Of a stretch of 17,966 nucleotides of DNA, positions 1-8,111 are shown one piece after another; within the stretch, counting starts at the first letter, position 1, and every line of letters begins with the position of its first letter. Source of the stretch: JAVBOW01 sp031550615 (GTDB lineage: Bacteria > Bacteroidota > Bacteroidia > Bacteroidales > Rikenellaceae); contig JAVBOL010000011.1 of assembly GCA_031550615.1 (NCBI GenBank), forward strand, positions 1 through 17,966, given 5' to 3'. A program made the translations under genes and the position numbers. The notes under the pieces were generated by a model. The model was not told the DNA's origin, ran no database searches, and saw only the letters and a list, made by a program, of their open reading frames with translations.

Positions 1-1274
1 TTTCGCCCGGCGTATGGGACTGGGGCGAACTGAGGGCCGACAACTTCATCCCCCACCAGAAGGATGCGCTCGATCAGACCGAGCTTATCAACAACACGAT
101 CCAGACCGACAACCAGGCCGCTTCGTGGACCAACCTCTACCAGACTATCGCCCGCGCAAACGACGCGATCAAGTATATCCCCAAGATCGCCATGGCCCCC
201 GCGACCAAGAACCAGTTGCTGGCCGAAGCGCACGCGTTGCGCGCCTGGGCATATTTCTACTGCGTGAGGGTGTGGGGTGACGTGCCCCTGTACACCGAGC
301 CCGTGAAGAGCATCTCGCAGGGCATCTACCGTGAACGCACGGATAAGGATGTGATCCTCAATACGGTGATCCTTCCCGACCTCGAGCGCGCCTACTACCT
401 GATCCAGAAGAAGTACGACAGCAAGAGCCTGATCGTCTACTCGCGCGTCAACGTGGCCACGGTACTCGCACTGATGATGGACGTCAACGCATGGATGCAC
501 AACTACCAGGCCGTGGTGAAGATCATGGAGGAGAAGGTCAGCGGCATGAGCAAAACCCAGTGGGGGCTCTCGGCGCTCACCGCGGCGACCTTCGCCGACG
601 ACTGGCGCGCCATCTTCTTCAAGCAGACCCAGGCCAACACCCCCATCGAGGTGTTCTTCAAGATCTCCTACGACCAGTTGGGTAACGGCGAAAGCCAGCA
701 GATCAACTACTTCGCCAGCTCACAACCCCGCGTGTTCGTTTCGGATAAGGTCAAAAGCCAAGCGGTTTATAAGGAACTGGCCGCGGACAAGCGTTTCGGC
801 GCCGCGCAATGGGAGGACATAGGCGGCGGGCTCTCGCAGCTCAAACGCAAATTCTGGGCTAACAACACGGTCTTTACCGGAACGGGCAAGATCTATTCCG
901 ACAACTCGATAGTGCTGTACCGCTATGCCGACCTGACGCTGCTTTACGCCGAGGCGCTCAACGAGATCGACCGCACGGCGGACGCGATAACCGAGCTTAA
1001 CCGCACCCGCGTGCGCGCCGGCAACGCCGCCTACCGTGGCACGGACTTTACCGACAAGAAAGAGCTCCTCGACGCTATCCTCAACGAACGCCAGAGGGAA
1101 TTCCTCGGCGAAGGAAAGCGCTGGTTCGACCTGGTGCGCACCAATAAGTGGAAAGAGGTGATGCAGCCCATCAACGGCATGGACCAGGATTGGCAGGTGT
1201 GGTTCCCGATCCACCGTGACCACCTGGTGCAGAACCGCAACCTGGTGCAGAACTACGGCTACTACGCCAACTAA
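1..1274 (+). CDS. SusD/RagB-family outer-membrane glycan-binding protein, 5' end outside window (partial)
   Basis: The reading frame is open from the window edge (first complete codon at position 3) to a TAA at 1272-1274, giving about 424 residues. SusD proteins are usually 500-600 residues, so roughly the first 100, with the lipoprotein signal, are missing. Typical SusD features are visible: an early WxxLYQxIARANDAI helix, the segment LLAEAHALRAWAYFYCVRVWGDVPL (conserved RAxxYFxLxxxWGDVPL region), a helical block ending in YADLTLLYAEALNEI, and the C-terminal NERQREFLGEGKRWFDLVR followed by FPIHRDHLVQN, close to the canonical P-I-P-x-x-E/D ending. SusD proteins are surface lipoproteins that cap a SusC TonB-dependent transporter and deliver oligosaccharides to it. 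A susC gene is expected just upstream, outside the window. Downstream enzymes suggest a GlcNAc-containing ligand, which is inference. The next gene starts 20 nt after the stop. Confidence 0.95.
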   Translation, partial: SPGVWDWGELRADNFIPHQKDALDQTELINNTIQTDNQAASWTNLYQTIARANDAIKYIPKIAMAPATKNQLLAEAHALRAWAYFYCVRVWGDVPLYTEPVKSISQGIYRERTDKDVILNTVILPDLERAYYLIQKKYDSKSLIVYSRVNVATVLALMMDVNAWMHNYQAVVKIMEEKVSGMSKTQWGLSALTAATFADDWRAIFFKQTQANTPIEVFFKISYDQLGNGESQQINYFASSQPRVFVSDKVKSQAVYKELAADKRFGAAQWEDIGGGLSQLKRKFWANNTVFTGTGKIYSDNSIVLYRYADLTLLYAEALNEIDRTADAITELNRTRVRAGNAAYRGTDFTDKKELLDAILNERQREFLGEGKRWFDLVRTNKWKEVMQPINGMDQDWQVWFPIHRDHLVQNRNLVQNYGYYAN

Positions 1275-1294
1275 CCCGCAAACAAGAAACGACA

Positions 1295-1897
1295 ATGAAA
1301 AAGTTAAAATATATACTGGCCGCCGTGGCCCTTAGTATGGGGCTTGCGGGTTGTATGGACCTGCAGGACAGCTACGACTATAAGCCGGCCAACATCGACA
1401 ACCATATCTACATGAGCGCGATGGAGTTCATCGAGTCGCGCCAGGATATCTTCTCGCAGCTCAAGCGCGCTATCGTCCACTCGGAGATAGACCAGGCGAT
1501 CTACACGCAGACCGCGCGCAACTACACCTACCTGCTGCTGACCAACTCGGCCTTCGCCGGCGCTTCGGGCATCCTGTCGAGCCACGGCGCGGCAAACGTC
1601 GAGGCGATGGATAAGGCCACGCTGCGCAATATCCTGCTCTACCACACCGTACAGGGATACTACCACGGCCTGGGCACGCTGAGTTTCGACGCGGTGAACG
1701 TGATAACGCTTTGGGATTCGCCCCAGGCGATCATGACGCTCAAGCTCAATAACCGTGTGTCCATCGAGCAGTATTCGCGCCTTGTGGTCAACGATATGGC
1801 CGGTACGAGCGCCCCGGTGACCGCCACGGTGAGCAATATCCTGGCCACGAATGGGGCGATACACGTCCTGGACAAAGAAGCAATCTATAAACCCTAA
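1295..1897 (+). CDS. Fasciclin (FAS1)-domain lipoprotein in the SusD operon
   Basis: This 200-residue protein begins with a type II signal peptide whose lipobox LAGC puts the lipidated cysteine at residue 20. Acidic residues follow (CMDLQD), as often seen in surface-exposed Bacteroidota lipoproteins. The rest fits a single fasciclin domain: YTYLLLTNSAF resembles the FAS1 'TVFAPTNxAF' strand, LRNILLYHTVQG matches the 'LxxxLLYHVxxG' element, and NILATNGAIHVLDKEAIYKP matches the closing 'NGxIHVIDxVL' motif. FAS1 domains are adhesion or binding modules. In this position, 20 nt after a SusD gene and 5 nt before a large lipoprotein, it is likely an accessory surface protein that binds glycan or helps assemble the SusCD complex. 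That role is inferred. No catalytic motif is visible. The ATG at 1295 is chosen because it begins a complete signal peptide. Confidence 0.85.
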   Translation: MKKLKYILAAVALSMGLAGCMDLQDSYDYKPANIDNHIYMSAMEFIESRQDIFSQLKRAIVHSEIDQAIYTQTARNYTYLLLTNSAFAGASGILSSHGAANVEAMDKATLRNILLYHTVQGYYHGLGTLSFDAVNVITLWDSPQAIMTLKLNNRVSIEQYSRLVVNDMAGTSAPVTATVSNILATNGAIHVLDKEAIYKP

Positions 1898-1902
1898 CGA
1901 CC

Positions 1903-3849
1903 ATGCGACAAATATTCCGTAAAACGATAATGGCCGCCCTGCCGCTGGTAGCGGCGCTGTGTGTGGCCTCGTGCGGCGAAGACGAAAAGGTCAAGGCGGT
2001 CGACACCCCCGAGATACTCTTCGTACACTCGCCCCTGGCTATCGACCTCAACCTCTCGTCCAACCCCGCCGTGATCTCGGTGGTCAACTCCGAAACCGGC
2101 CTGAGCCGCGTTGAAACCTATATCATCAAGAGCGGCGGCGTCGAGGAGCCATTCGAGGAACCCGTGACTAATTTCTTCAATCCCTCCAGCCATTCGATCT
2201 CCTACAGCCCGGTCTACACCGAGGATATGCAGGGATTTAAGGTGGTCGCCATCGACCGCGCGGGACAGAAGGTGTCATCCGTGCTTCCGTTTGCCATCAC
2301 CGCGCTGCGCAACCCGCCCGTGGTGCAGTTCAACGGAGGGATCGAAACGATCCCCTACACCGAAGGCATGGCCATGCCTTCACTGGTGATAACCATCACC
2401 AGTGAAGAAGACCTTAACTATCTAACCCTGCGCGAGGTGGTGAACCGCGCCGAAGGCATAATCAAGATCAGCGGCGCCGATACGCTGTTCTTTGCCCCGG
2501 GCACGCGCAGTCACACCTTCGATTTCGCTGACGACGCTTTCCAATTCAAGCTTAAGACCACCGCCCTGAAGGCGGCGGTAGGCGCTGGCCCGGCGAGCAA
2601 CGTCAAGGTCAAGGTCGCCACGCTTTACGTCGACTTCACCTATATTCCCGCCCCTGTGGTCGTCTACGACCAGGCGGATCCGGTTTCGGTCAACGAATTC
2701 GCGACCCTCAACCTGAGCGGCACGATAACATCCCAGGGCGGCCTTACCGGCGTGAAATACTACACCCGCGACACCGGCGGCAACGACACCGAAATGGCGG
2801 GTACGGCAGAAACGTTCTCGCCCTCTAAGGCCAGCCACACTTTCTCGGTAACCTATACCAACGCCGCTGTCAACGTGGACGCCATCGTAATAAAGGCCAC
2901 TGACGCGCTGGGCAAAACCACCACCCACGTGAAGGATATCACCGTGGTGGAGCTCGCACCGCCTCCCGCGACCTCATACACCATGACAGCTGCCGCCAAC
3001 AAGTTCTATCCGTGCAACACCAACGGCGTGCCTTACCTGAGCTTCAACGGTGTGGCGAAGGATTCTTCCATACCGCTCACAGGCACGATAACCACCGAAG
3101 CCACGCTGACCTCAGTTACCGTTACGACCGTCAACATGGCGGGAACAGCCACGCCCGAGAGCCTGACGGTGGACGCTTCGAACAACACCTCCTTTACGCT
3201 CAATAAGACCATACCGGCGGCTGAGAACCTCGCCAGGATCGTGGTCAAGGCGACGGACGTCAACGGCAAGGTAACAGCCGACACGATCAACGTCTACGTG
3301 GGCTTCAAGTTCTATAACCTGCTGGCTTCGGGCAACGGTGCGGACAACAGCTACAACACGCCCTGTACGTGCTTCTTCTCGGCGCAACTGGGTAATGTTT
3401 ACGGCTACACGGCCGAAACCAAAGCCAACGCCGATAAGATGAACGTGGCATTCGCCACATGGTCGAGCAACACCCAGATGAACATCGCCTCGATCACATG
3501 CTCCGACCTGGGGACGAAGATGAACCACCCGACCTACGGGCGCGGCACGTGGAGCGATCCGGTCGCGGTGCCTGTCTTCCTGAAGACCGCGAGCGCGGCC
3601 ATCAAGCGCAGCACTTTCGACCAGGCTACGATCACCACGATCAAGGCCGAAACTGCCCCGACCGGCGTCGGCAGCCGTACGCCGATCACCGGCACAGCGC
3701 TGAGCGATCCGCTCGACATAGCGATCATTTACGTGACCAAGATAGAGGGCGTCGACAAGCGCGTGGTGCTCTGTTACGATAAATTCGGCGAACAGAAAGC
3801 CAATGCCTCGGCCTCGACATTCTGGATCAAAGTGAAAGTCGAAATTTAA
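1903..3849 (+). CDS. Large repeated beta-sandwich lipoprotein, probable surface glycan-binding protein
   Basis: This is a 648-residue lipoprotein: an N-terminal hydrophobic stretch ends in the lipobox VASC with Cys24, and GEDEK follows, an acidic patch like the surface-export signals described for Bacteroidota lipoproteins. The body appears to hold four Thr/Val-rich Ig-like units of about 95-110 residues (roughly 43-130, 140-250, 252-350 and 368-466). Each ends in a strand such as FKVVAIDRAGQKVSS, IVIKATDALGKTT or IVVKATDVNGKVT. A different C-terminal region (about 468-648) is richer in Cys and aromatic residues, with a CTCFF patch, and may be the ligand-binding module. No enzyme motif is seen. 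Its place after SusD and the FAS1 protein is where PULs usually encode a surface glycan-binding protein, so that role is likely but inferred. I do not recognise a named family. It starts 5 nt after the FAS1 gene. Confidence 0.75.
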   Translation: MRQIFRKTIMAALPLVAALCVASCGEDEKVKAVDTPEILFVHSPLAIDLNLSSNPAVISVVNSETGLSRVETYIIKSGGVEEPFEEPVTNFFNPSSHSISYSPVYTEDMQGFKVVAIDRAGQKVSSVLPFAITALRNPPVVQFNGGIETIPYTEGMAMPSLVITITSEEDLNYLTLREVVNRAEGIIKISGADTLFFAPGTRSHTFDFADDAFQFKLKTTALKAAVGAGPASNVKVKVATLYVDFTYIPAPVVVYDQADPVSVNEFATLNLSGTITSQGGLTGVKYYTRDTGGNDTEMAGTAETFSPSKASHTFSVTYTNAAVNVDAIVIKATDALGKTTTHVKDITVVELAPPPATSYTMTAAANKFYPCNTNGVPYLSFNGVAKDSSIPLTGTITTEATLTSVTVTTVNMAGTATPESLTVDASNNTSFTLNKTIPAAENLARIVVKATDVNGKVTADTINVYVGFKFYNLLASGNGADNSYNTPCTCFFSAQLGNVYGYTAETKANADKMNVAFATWSSNTQMNIASITCSDLGTKMNHPTYGRGTWSDPVAVPVFLKTASAAIKRSTFDQATITTIKAETAPTGVGSRTPITGTALSDPLDIAIIYVTKIEGVDKRVVLCYDKFGEQKANASASTFWIKVKVEI

Positions 3850-3871
3850 CACATTCCCCTTTAAGGCATTT

Positions 3872-3900
3872 CCCGCCGCCATAACGAAAATGGCGGCGGG
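3872..3900 (+). promoter_or_regulatory. Strong hairpin between the binding-protein genes and nagB
   Basis: The 73-nt gap between the large lipoprotein gene and nagB contains a perfect 11-bp inverted repeat. The left arm CCCGCCGCCAT is at 3872-3882, the loop AACGAAA at 3883-3889 and the right arm at 3890-3900. No run of T follows immediately; the nearest is ATTTTCTG at about 3912-3919. It is therefore more likely an mRNA-stability or attenuation element than a full intrinsic terminator. It is the widest gap in the operon and separates the surface binding genes from the enzyme genes. Confidence 0.6.
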
Positions 3901-3922
3901 GCAGCCTGTAAATTTTCTGACG

Positions 3923-4666
3923 ATGAAACGACTCAACAAAGACCTGCTCGAGATACAGATCTACCCCTCGCGGCCCGAGATGGGCACCGCGGCTGCGGCC
4001 CAGGCCGTGGAGTATATCCGCCAGCAGCTGACGGTCAAACCAACGCTTAACATAGTCTTCGCCGCCGCCCCCTCGCAGAACGAATTCCTCGCCGCCATGG
4101 CCGCCGCCGACATCGACTGGGGGCGCATCAACGCCTTCCATATGGACGAATATATAGGCCTTGGCCCCGACGCCCCGCAGGGCTTCGGTAATTTCCTGCG
4201 CCTGGCGATATTCGACCGCGTGCCATTTAAAGAGGTGTTCTACCTGGCGGGGAAAGATTGTGGCGAGTATGCCCGGTTGCTCGAAAATTACCCGACCGAC
4301 ATCGTTTTCATGGGTATAGGCGAGAACGGGCATATAGCATTCAACGACCCCCATGTGGCGTTTTTCGACGACCCGGCACGCGTCAAGCCCGTCGAGTTGG
4401 ATGAGAAGTGTCGTCGCCAGCAGGTCAACGACGGGTGTTTCGCCGCTCTGGACGATGTGCCCACGCATGCCGTGACGCTCACTATTCCCGCGCTTATGGC
4501 CGCCCCGCGCATCTTCTGCATCGTTCCCGCGCCGACCAAGGCCGAGGCCGTACGCAATACCATCGAAGGTCCAGTCGCAGAGGCGTGTCCCGCCTCCGTG
4601 CTACGCCGCCACCGCTCCGCCACACTTTACCTGGATGCCGACAGCTCGGCGCTGCTTACCCTGTAA
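3923..4666 (+). CDS. nagB: Glucosamine-6-phosphate deaminase (NagB family)
   Basis: This 247-residue cytoplasmic protein has no signal peptide. It belongs to the family that converts glucosamine-6-phosphate to fructose-6-phosphate and ammonia. It has the hallmark AFHMDEYIGL segment, whose Asp75 corresponds to catalytic Asp72 of E. coli NagB, and GIGENGHIAFNDP, whose His137 corresponds to His143. Two other active-site positions differ: Asn135 stands at the place of E. coli Asp141 and Asp142 at the place of Glu148. These substitutions fit the GENGHIAFNDP subgroup of short NagB-like proteins that I recall from other bacteria, so activity is plausible but the exact hexosamine phosphate used is uncertain. 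The ATG at 3923 is preferred over the in-frame ATG at 3890, which lies inside a hairpin arm and would add 11 unrelated residues. It links the secreted hexosaminidases to glycolysis. The GH20 gene starts 15 nt after the stop. Confidence 0.85.
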   Translation: MKRLNKDLLEIQIYPSRPEMGTAAAAQAVEYIRQQLTVKPTLNIVFAAAPSQNEFLAAMAAADIDWGRINAFHMDEYIGLGPDAPQGFGNFLRLAIFDRVPFKEVFYLAGKDCGEYARLLENYPTDIVFMGIGENGHIAFNDPHVAFFDDPARVKPVELDEKCRRQQVNDGCFAALDDVPTHAVTLTIPALMAAPRIFCIVPAPTKAEAVRNTIEGPVAEACPASVLRRHRSATLYLDADSSALLTL

Positions 4667-4681
4667 TCCACTCCTTTAGCC

Positions 4682-7063
4682 ATGAACATTATCAAAAATA
4701 TCATAGGTTGCACCCTGCTTGCCGCCCTGGCGACCGGGGTGTGGGGGTGTCGCCCCCCTAAGGCCAACTCTTACGACATAGTGCCGCTGCCCGCGCACAT
4801 GGTCCCCGCCGAAGGCTGTTTCACCCTGCGCGGCGGCCAGGTTATCTCGGTGCCGGCGGGCGACGCCCAGGCCATGAAGATCGCCGGGAATTTCGCAGCC
4901 GACGTGCACCGCGTTTCGGGACGCAAGTTGATAGTCGCCGAGTCCGCCGCCGTACCGGACATCACCTTCGAACGCGCCGCTGGCATGGGTGCGGAGGGTT
5001 ACACGCTCGACGTCACACCCACGGGGATCGCCGTCAGGGCGACCGAACCGGCGGGGCTGTTCTATGGCATCAAGACGCTCATGCAGTTGCTGCCGCCCGA
5101 GATCGAATCGCGGTCCAGGACGTGCTGCGTGCGCTGGAGGGTGCCGTGCGTGCATATCGAGGACTCGCCGCGTTTCGACTACCGCGGCATGATGCTCGAC
5201 GTGGGGCGGTATTTCATGCCCAAGGAGTATGTGAAGGAGTTTATCGACCGCATAGCCTCGCAGAAGATCAACCGCTTCCACTTCCACCTGACCGAGGACC
5301 AGGGCTGGCGCATCGAGATCAAGGGCTGGCCGCGCCTGACCGAATTCGGCGCCGTGCGTCCATCGACCATGGTGGGCTATAAGCACTACCACTCCCCGGT
5401 GCTCTACGATTCGGTGCCACACAGCGGATATTTCACCCAGGACGACATACGCGAGATCGTGGCCTATGCCGCAGACCGCTATGTGATGGTCATCCCCGAG
5501 ATCGAGATCCCCGGCCACAGCTCGGCTGCCGTGGCCGCCTATCCCGAACTTTCGTGCGGTGTGGCGGACAGCTACGAGGTGGTGCGTGAATTCGGCGTGT
5601 TCGAAAATGTATATTGCCCCAACGAACGGACCTTCCGCTTCCTTGAGGACGTCATTGCGCAGGTCGCGGGCCTTTTCCCCTCGCCGTACATCCACGTCGG
5701 GGGCGACGAGTGCCCCAAGGTGGCGTGGAAAAAGTGCGCACACTGCCAATCGCTGATCCGCGAGCACGGCCTGAAGGACGAATCGGGCCTGCAAAGCTGG
5801 TTCATACGCCGCGTGGGTAAGATCGTACAGGCGCACGGCAAGCAGCTCATCGGCTGGGACGAGATACTGGAGGGCGGCGATTTGGCAGACAACGCCGTGG
5901 TTATGTCGTGGCGCGGCGAGAAAGGCGGCATCGAGGCCGCCGCATCGGGCCATAGCGTTATCATGGTGCCCAACGCCGACACCTACCTCAACTATTACCA
6001 GGAGGACCCCGAGTACGCCCGCATGGGCTCTGGCAGCTTCCTTAACCTCGAGCGCGTCTATCGCTACGAACCGATCCCGGCCAAACTGCCCGCCGACCAG
6101 CATAAGTATGTGCTCGGCACCGAAGCCACGCTCTGGACGCCTTATATGAAAACCCCCGAGGCGGTCGATTACTATATGTACCCCCGGTTCTGGGCTATCG
6201 CCGAGGTGGCGTGGAGCGGCGCCGAACGCGACTACCAGGGCTTCCTCAAGCGCCTCGAAAGCCAATACGACCGCCTTGCCGCCCGCGGCGTCACCGAGGC
6301 GTGCCGCAACTACTTCGACGCCTATATCGAAGGGCGCTGGAACGCCGATTCCGCCCGCTTCGAAGTTTCTCTGGTGGGGATGCTGCCGCGCGGCGAGATA
6401 CGCTACACGCTCGACGGGAGCGACCCATCGAAAAGATCCGCACTCTACACCGGTCCCGTGCCCCTGGGCGGCGATGCGCATATAAAAGCCGCTGTTTTCG
6501 ACGGCGGTAAAATGGCCGGGAAGGTGACCCAAAAGAATTTCTGGGTCAATAAGGCGACCGGCTGCAAGACGTGGGCCAACGTTGGATACCGTTTCAGGCC
6601 CGACAATCCGGGCGCGGGCGACCTGACGCGCTACAACTTCTGCGGGCTGACCAACGGCATACGCGGCTATGTCAAACACGTGCATCCATGGGTGGCATTT
6701 CAGCCCGCAGAGCAGACCCTTATCACGGTCGATCTGGGTAAGTCACAGGAGGTTAGCCATGTGCGTTTCGGCGTGCTGAACGGCTACGGACAGGAGGCGG
6801 TGGCCCCAGTCGGCGCAGCCATTGAAATATCGGCGGATACCCTTAACTTTACCCGCGTCGCCGCCCGCGATTTCAAATACGTGATCGAGAATAAGTGGCA
6901 GATTTTTAACCACGAGTTCGAGTTTACGCCGGTCCGGGCGCGTTACGTGCGCCTGAGCCTGACCAATGGGCACATGCCCGGCGGACTGGGCAACTACCCG
7001 ATCCCCGCCGAGCGGCAGGACCGCAACGGAATGGTGTTTATGGACGAAATAGAGATAATGTAG
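4682..7063 (+). CDS. Beta-N-acetylhexosaminidase, GH20 lipoprotein with chitobiase C-terminal and F5/8-type domains
   Basis: This 793-residue lipoprotein (lipobox VWGC, Cys23) should remove terminal beta-linked GlcNAc or GalNAc from oligosaccharides. Domains in order: a GH20b-type N-terminal domain (about 29-155), then the GH20 TIM barrel (about 165-515) beginning FDYRGMMLDVGRYFMPKEY. The catalytic pair is Asp342-Glu343 in HVGGDECPKVAW; Glu is the acid/base and Asp positions the substrate acetamido group in the family's substrate-assisted mechanism. The barrel also has FHLTEDQGWRIEI, IGWDEIL and VVMSWRG. Next comes a chitobiase/hexosaminidase C-terminal domain marked by RYTLDGSDPSK (about 555-625), then a discoidin-like beta-sandwich (about 640-793) with VDLGKSQEVSHVRFG and ARYVRLSLTN, probably a carbohydrate-binding module. 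All catalytic residues expected are present. The lipid anchor suggests an outer-membrane location, perhaps the cell surface. The following gene starts 2 nt after the stop. Confidence 0.93.
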   Translation: MNIIKNIIGCTLLAALATGVWGCRPPKANSYDIVPLPAHMVPAEGCFTLRGGQVISVPAGDAQAMKIAGNFAADVHRVSGRKLIVAESAAVPDITFERAAGMGAEGYTLDVTPTGIAVRATEPAGLFYGIKTLMQLLPPEIESRSRTCCVRWRVPCVHIEDSPRFDYRGMMLDVGRYFMPKEYVKEFIDRIASQKINRFHFHLTEDQGWRIEIKGWPRLTEFGAVRPSTMVGYKHYHSPVLYDSVPHSGYFTQDDIREIVAYAADRYVMVIPEIEIPGHSSAAVAAYPELSCGVADSYEVVREFGVFENVYCPNERTFRFLEDVIAQVAGLFPSPYIHVGGDECPKVAWKKCAHCQSLIREHGLKDESGLQSWFIRRVGKIVQAHGKQLIGWDEILEGGDLADNAVVMSWRGEKGGIEAAASGHSVIMVPNADTYLNYYQEDPEYARMGSGSFLNLERVYRYEPIPAKLPADQHKYVLGTEATLWTPYMKTPEAVDYYMYPRFWAIAEVAWSGAERDYQGFLKRLESQYDRLAARGVTEACRNYFDAYIEGRWNADSARFEVSLVGMLPRGEIRYTLDGSDPSKRSALYTGPVPLGGDAHIKAAVFDGGKMAGKVTQKNFWVNKATGCKTWANVGYRFRPDNPGAGDLTRYNFCGLTNGIRGYVKHVHPWVAFQPAEQTLITVDLGKSQEVSHVRFGVLNGYGQEAVAPVGAAIEISADTLNFTRVAARDFKYVIENKWQIFNHEFEFTPVRARYVRLSLTNGHMPGGLGNYPIPAERQDRNGMVFMDEIEIM

Positions 7064-7065
7064 CC

Positions 7066-8109
7066 ATGAAAAAGTTTTTTGCAGCAGCCTTTTTTGCAGC
7101 GATGTGTGCCTCGGCGCAGGGTTTCACGCCCGAGACCGAGAAACTCGCCGGGATGACCCCCGTTATGGCCGAGCGTGCCGCCGCATTCCGCGAGGCCGTG
7201 CAGTCGGGCACCTACCGCAGCGCCGCCTACGTCTACACCAAACGCTCGATAGCCGACTATGCCAAAGACCCGCTCAAGTTGGCCGCGAGGTTGGCCGTAC
7301 TCGGTTTTTCGGACGTCTACCTGGGTTGCGAAACCGCCCTGGGCGGCGAGGATGACCGCCAGATCCGATGGCAGAAGGCATTCATGGAGGCCGCCCACCA
7401 GAACGGCATTAAGGTGCACGCCCTGCGCCTTAGCAGCGGTAAACTGCTGGTCGGCAACGAAAAGCTCTATGAGGACTGCCGGTCTGTGGTCGACTACAAC
7501 TACTCGGTCAAGAAATCGCAGCGCTTCGACGGCATATCCGCCGACCTCGAACCGCACATATTCAAGGCCGGGTTTGTCGACCGTCCCAAAGAGCTCAAAT
7601 GGGCCTGGGGCAACGATAACTACGGCCCCGGAGGGGACAACGACCAGATGCTGGAGCGCTCGGTCGAGGTGATGAAACTCGCCAAGAAAGAGATCGCGCC
7701 CCTGCAGCTCAGCCAGGCCATGGGATTCTTCGTACAGCCACGCGTCAACAGCGGTTTGCTCATCCACGGCGGGGCGGGCGAGTTCCTGAAATACTGTGAT
7801 TTCCTGGTGGTCATGGCCTATAACTGGCGTGCCGAGCGCGTCTGGGAGATGGCGCGTCCGCTGATCGAAGATGCCGGCGGGAAACCGGCCTCGGTGAGCG
7901 TCTGCGTCAAGACCAGCCAGGGCACGGTGGGCGACGAAGGTCCGGTGACCTCGCTGCAACCCCACGGGTGGGATAATTTTATCGAGGCGATGAAATTCCT
8001 GACCGCCAAGGGTTCTGAATACAAGAGCTTCCGCGGCGTGGATATTTTCGAATTCCAGGGAATGGAGATGATGTGGGAGGACAAGGTGCCCGCGGCAGAA
8101 CCCAAATAA
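7066..8109 (+). CDS. Secreted GH18-like TIM-barrel protein A (putative endo-acting hydrolase)
   Basis: This 347-residue protein has a type I signal peptide probably cut after ASA (about residue 17), so it is likely periplasmic. I do not recognise a named family, but eight strand-like segments occur in TIM-barrel order, for example GFSDVYLG, GIKVHALRLS, FDGISADLEPH, CDFLVVMAYNW, ASVSVCVKTS and FRGVDIFEFQGMEMMW. The fourth resembles the GH18 signature DGxDxDxE with Asp155, Asp160 and Glu162 kept and the middle Asp replaced by Ser158. The sixth, MAYN (250-253), resembles GH18 M-x-Y-D, and Trp337 in the eighth matches the usual final-strand Trp. Those similarities support a divergent chitinase or endo-beta-N-acetylglucosaminidase-like enzyme with Glu162 as catalytic acid. 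It is clearly paralogous to the next gene and lies 2 nt after the GH20 gene. GH18-like is my best call; another TIM-barrel hydrolase family remains possible. Confidence 0.65.
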   Translation: MKKFFAAAFFAAMCASAQGFTPETEKLAGMTPVMAERAAAFREAVQSGTYRSAAYVYTKRSIADYAKDPLKLAARLAVLGFSDVYLGCETALGGEDDRQIRWQKAFMEAAHQNGIKVHALRLSSGKLLVGNEKLYEDCRSVVDYNYSVKKSQRFDGISADLEPHIFKAGFVDRPKELKWAWGNDNYGPGGDNDQMLERSVEVMKLAKKEIAPLQLSQAMGFFVQPRVNSGLLIHGGAGEFLKYCDFLVVMAYNWRAERVWEMARPLIEDAGGKPASVSVCVKTSQGTVGDEGPVTSLQPHGWDNFIEAMKFLTAKGSEYKSFRGVDIFEFQGMEMMWEDKVPAAEPK

Positions 8110-8111
8110 CC

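Noticed and set aside
4676..6685. Very long open frame on the - strand opposite the first GH20 gene (669 codons)
   Set aside because: It is a mirror of a GC-rich coding sequence. The product is rich in His, Arg and Gly with no recognisable domain, while the + strand encodes an intact GH20 enzyme. Similar antisense frames opposite the second GH20 (9624-11147) and the HTCS (12648-14060) were rejected for the same reason.
8073..8111. Earlier in-frame start for GH18-like protein B
   Set aside because: It lies within the 3' end of the preceding gene and would add 13 polar residues before a clean lipoprotein signal peptide that begins at 8112.
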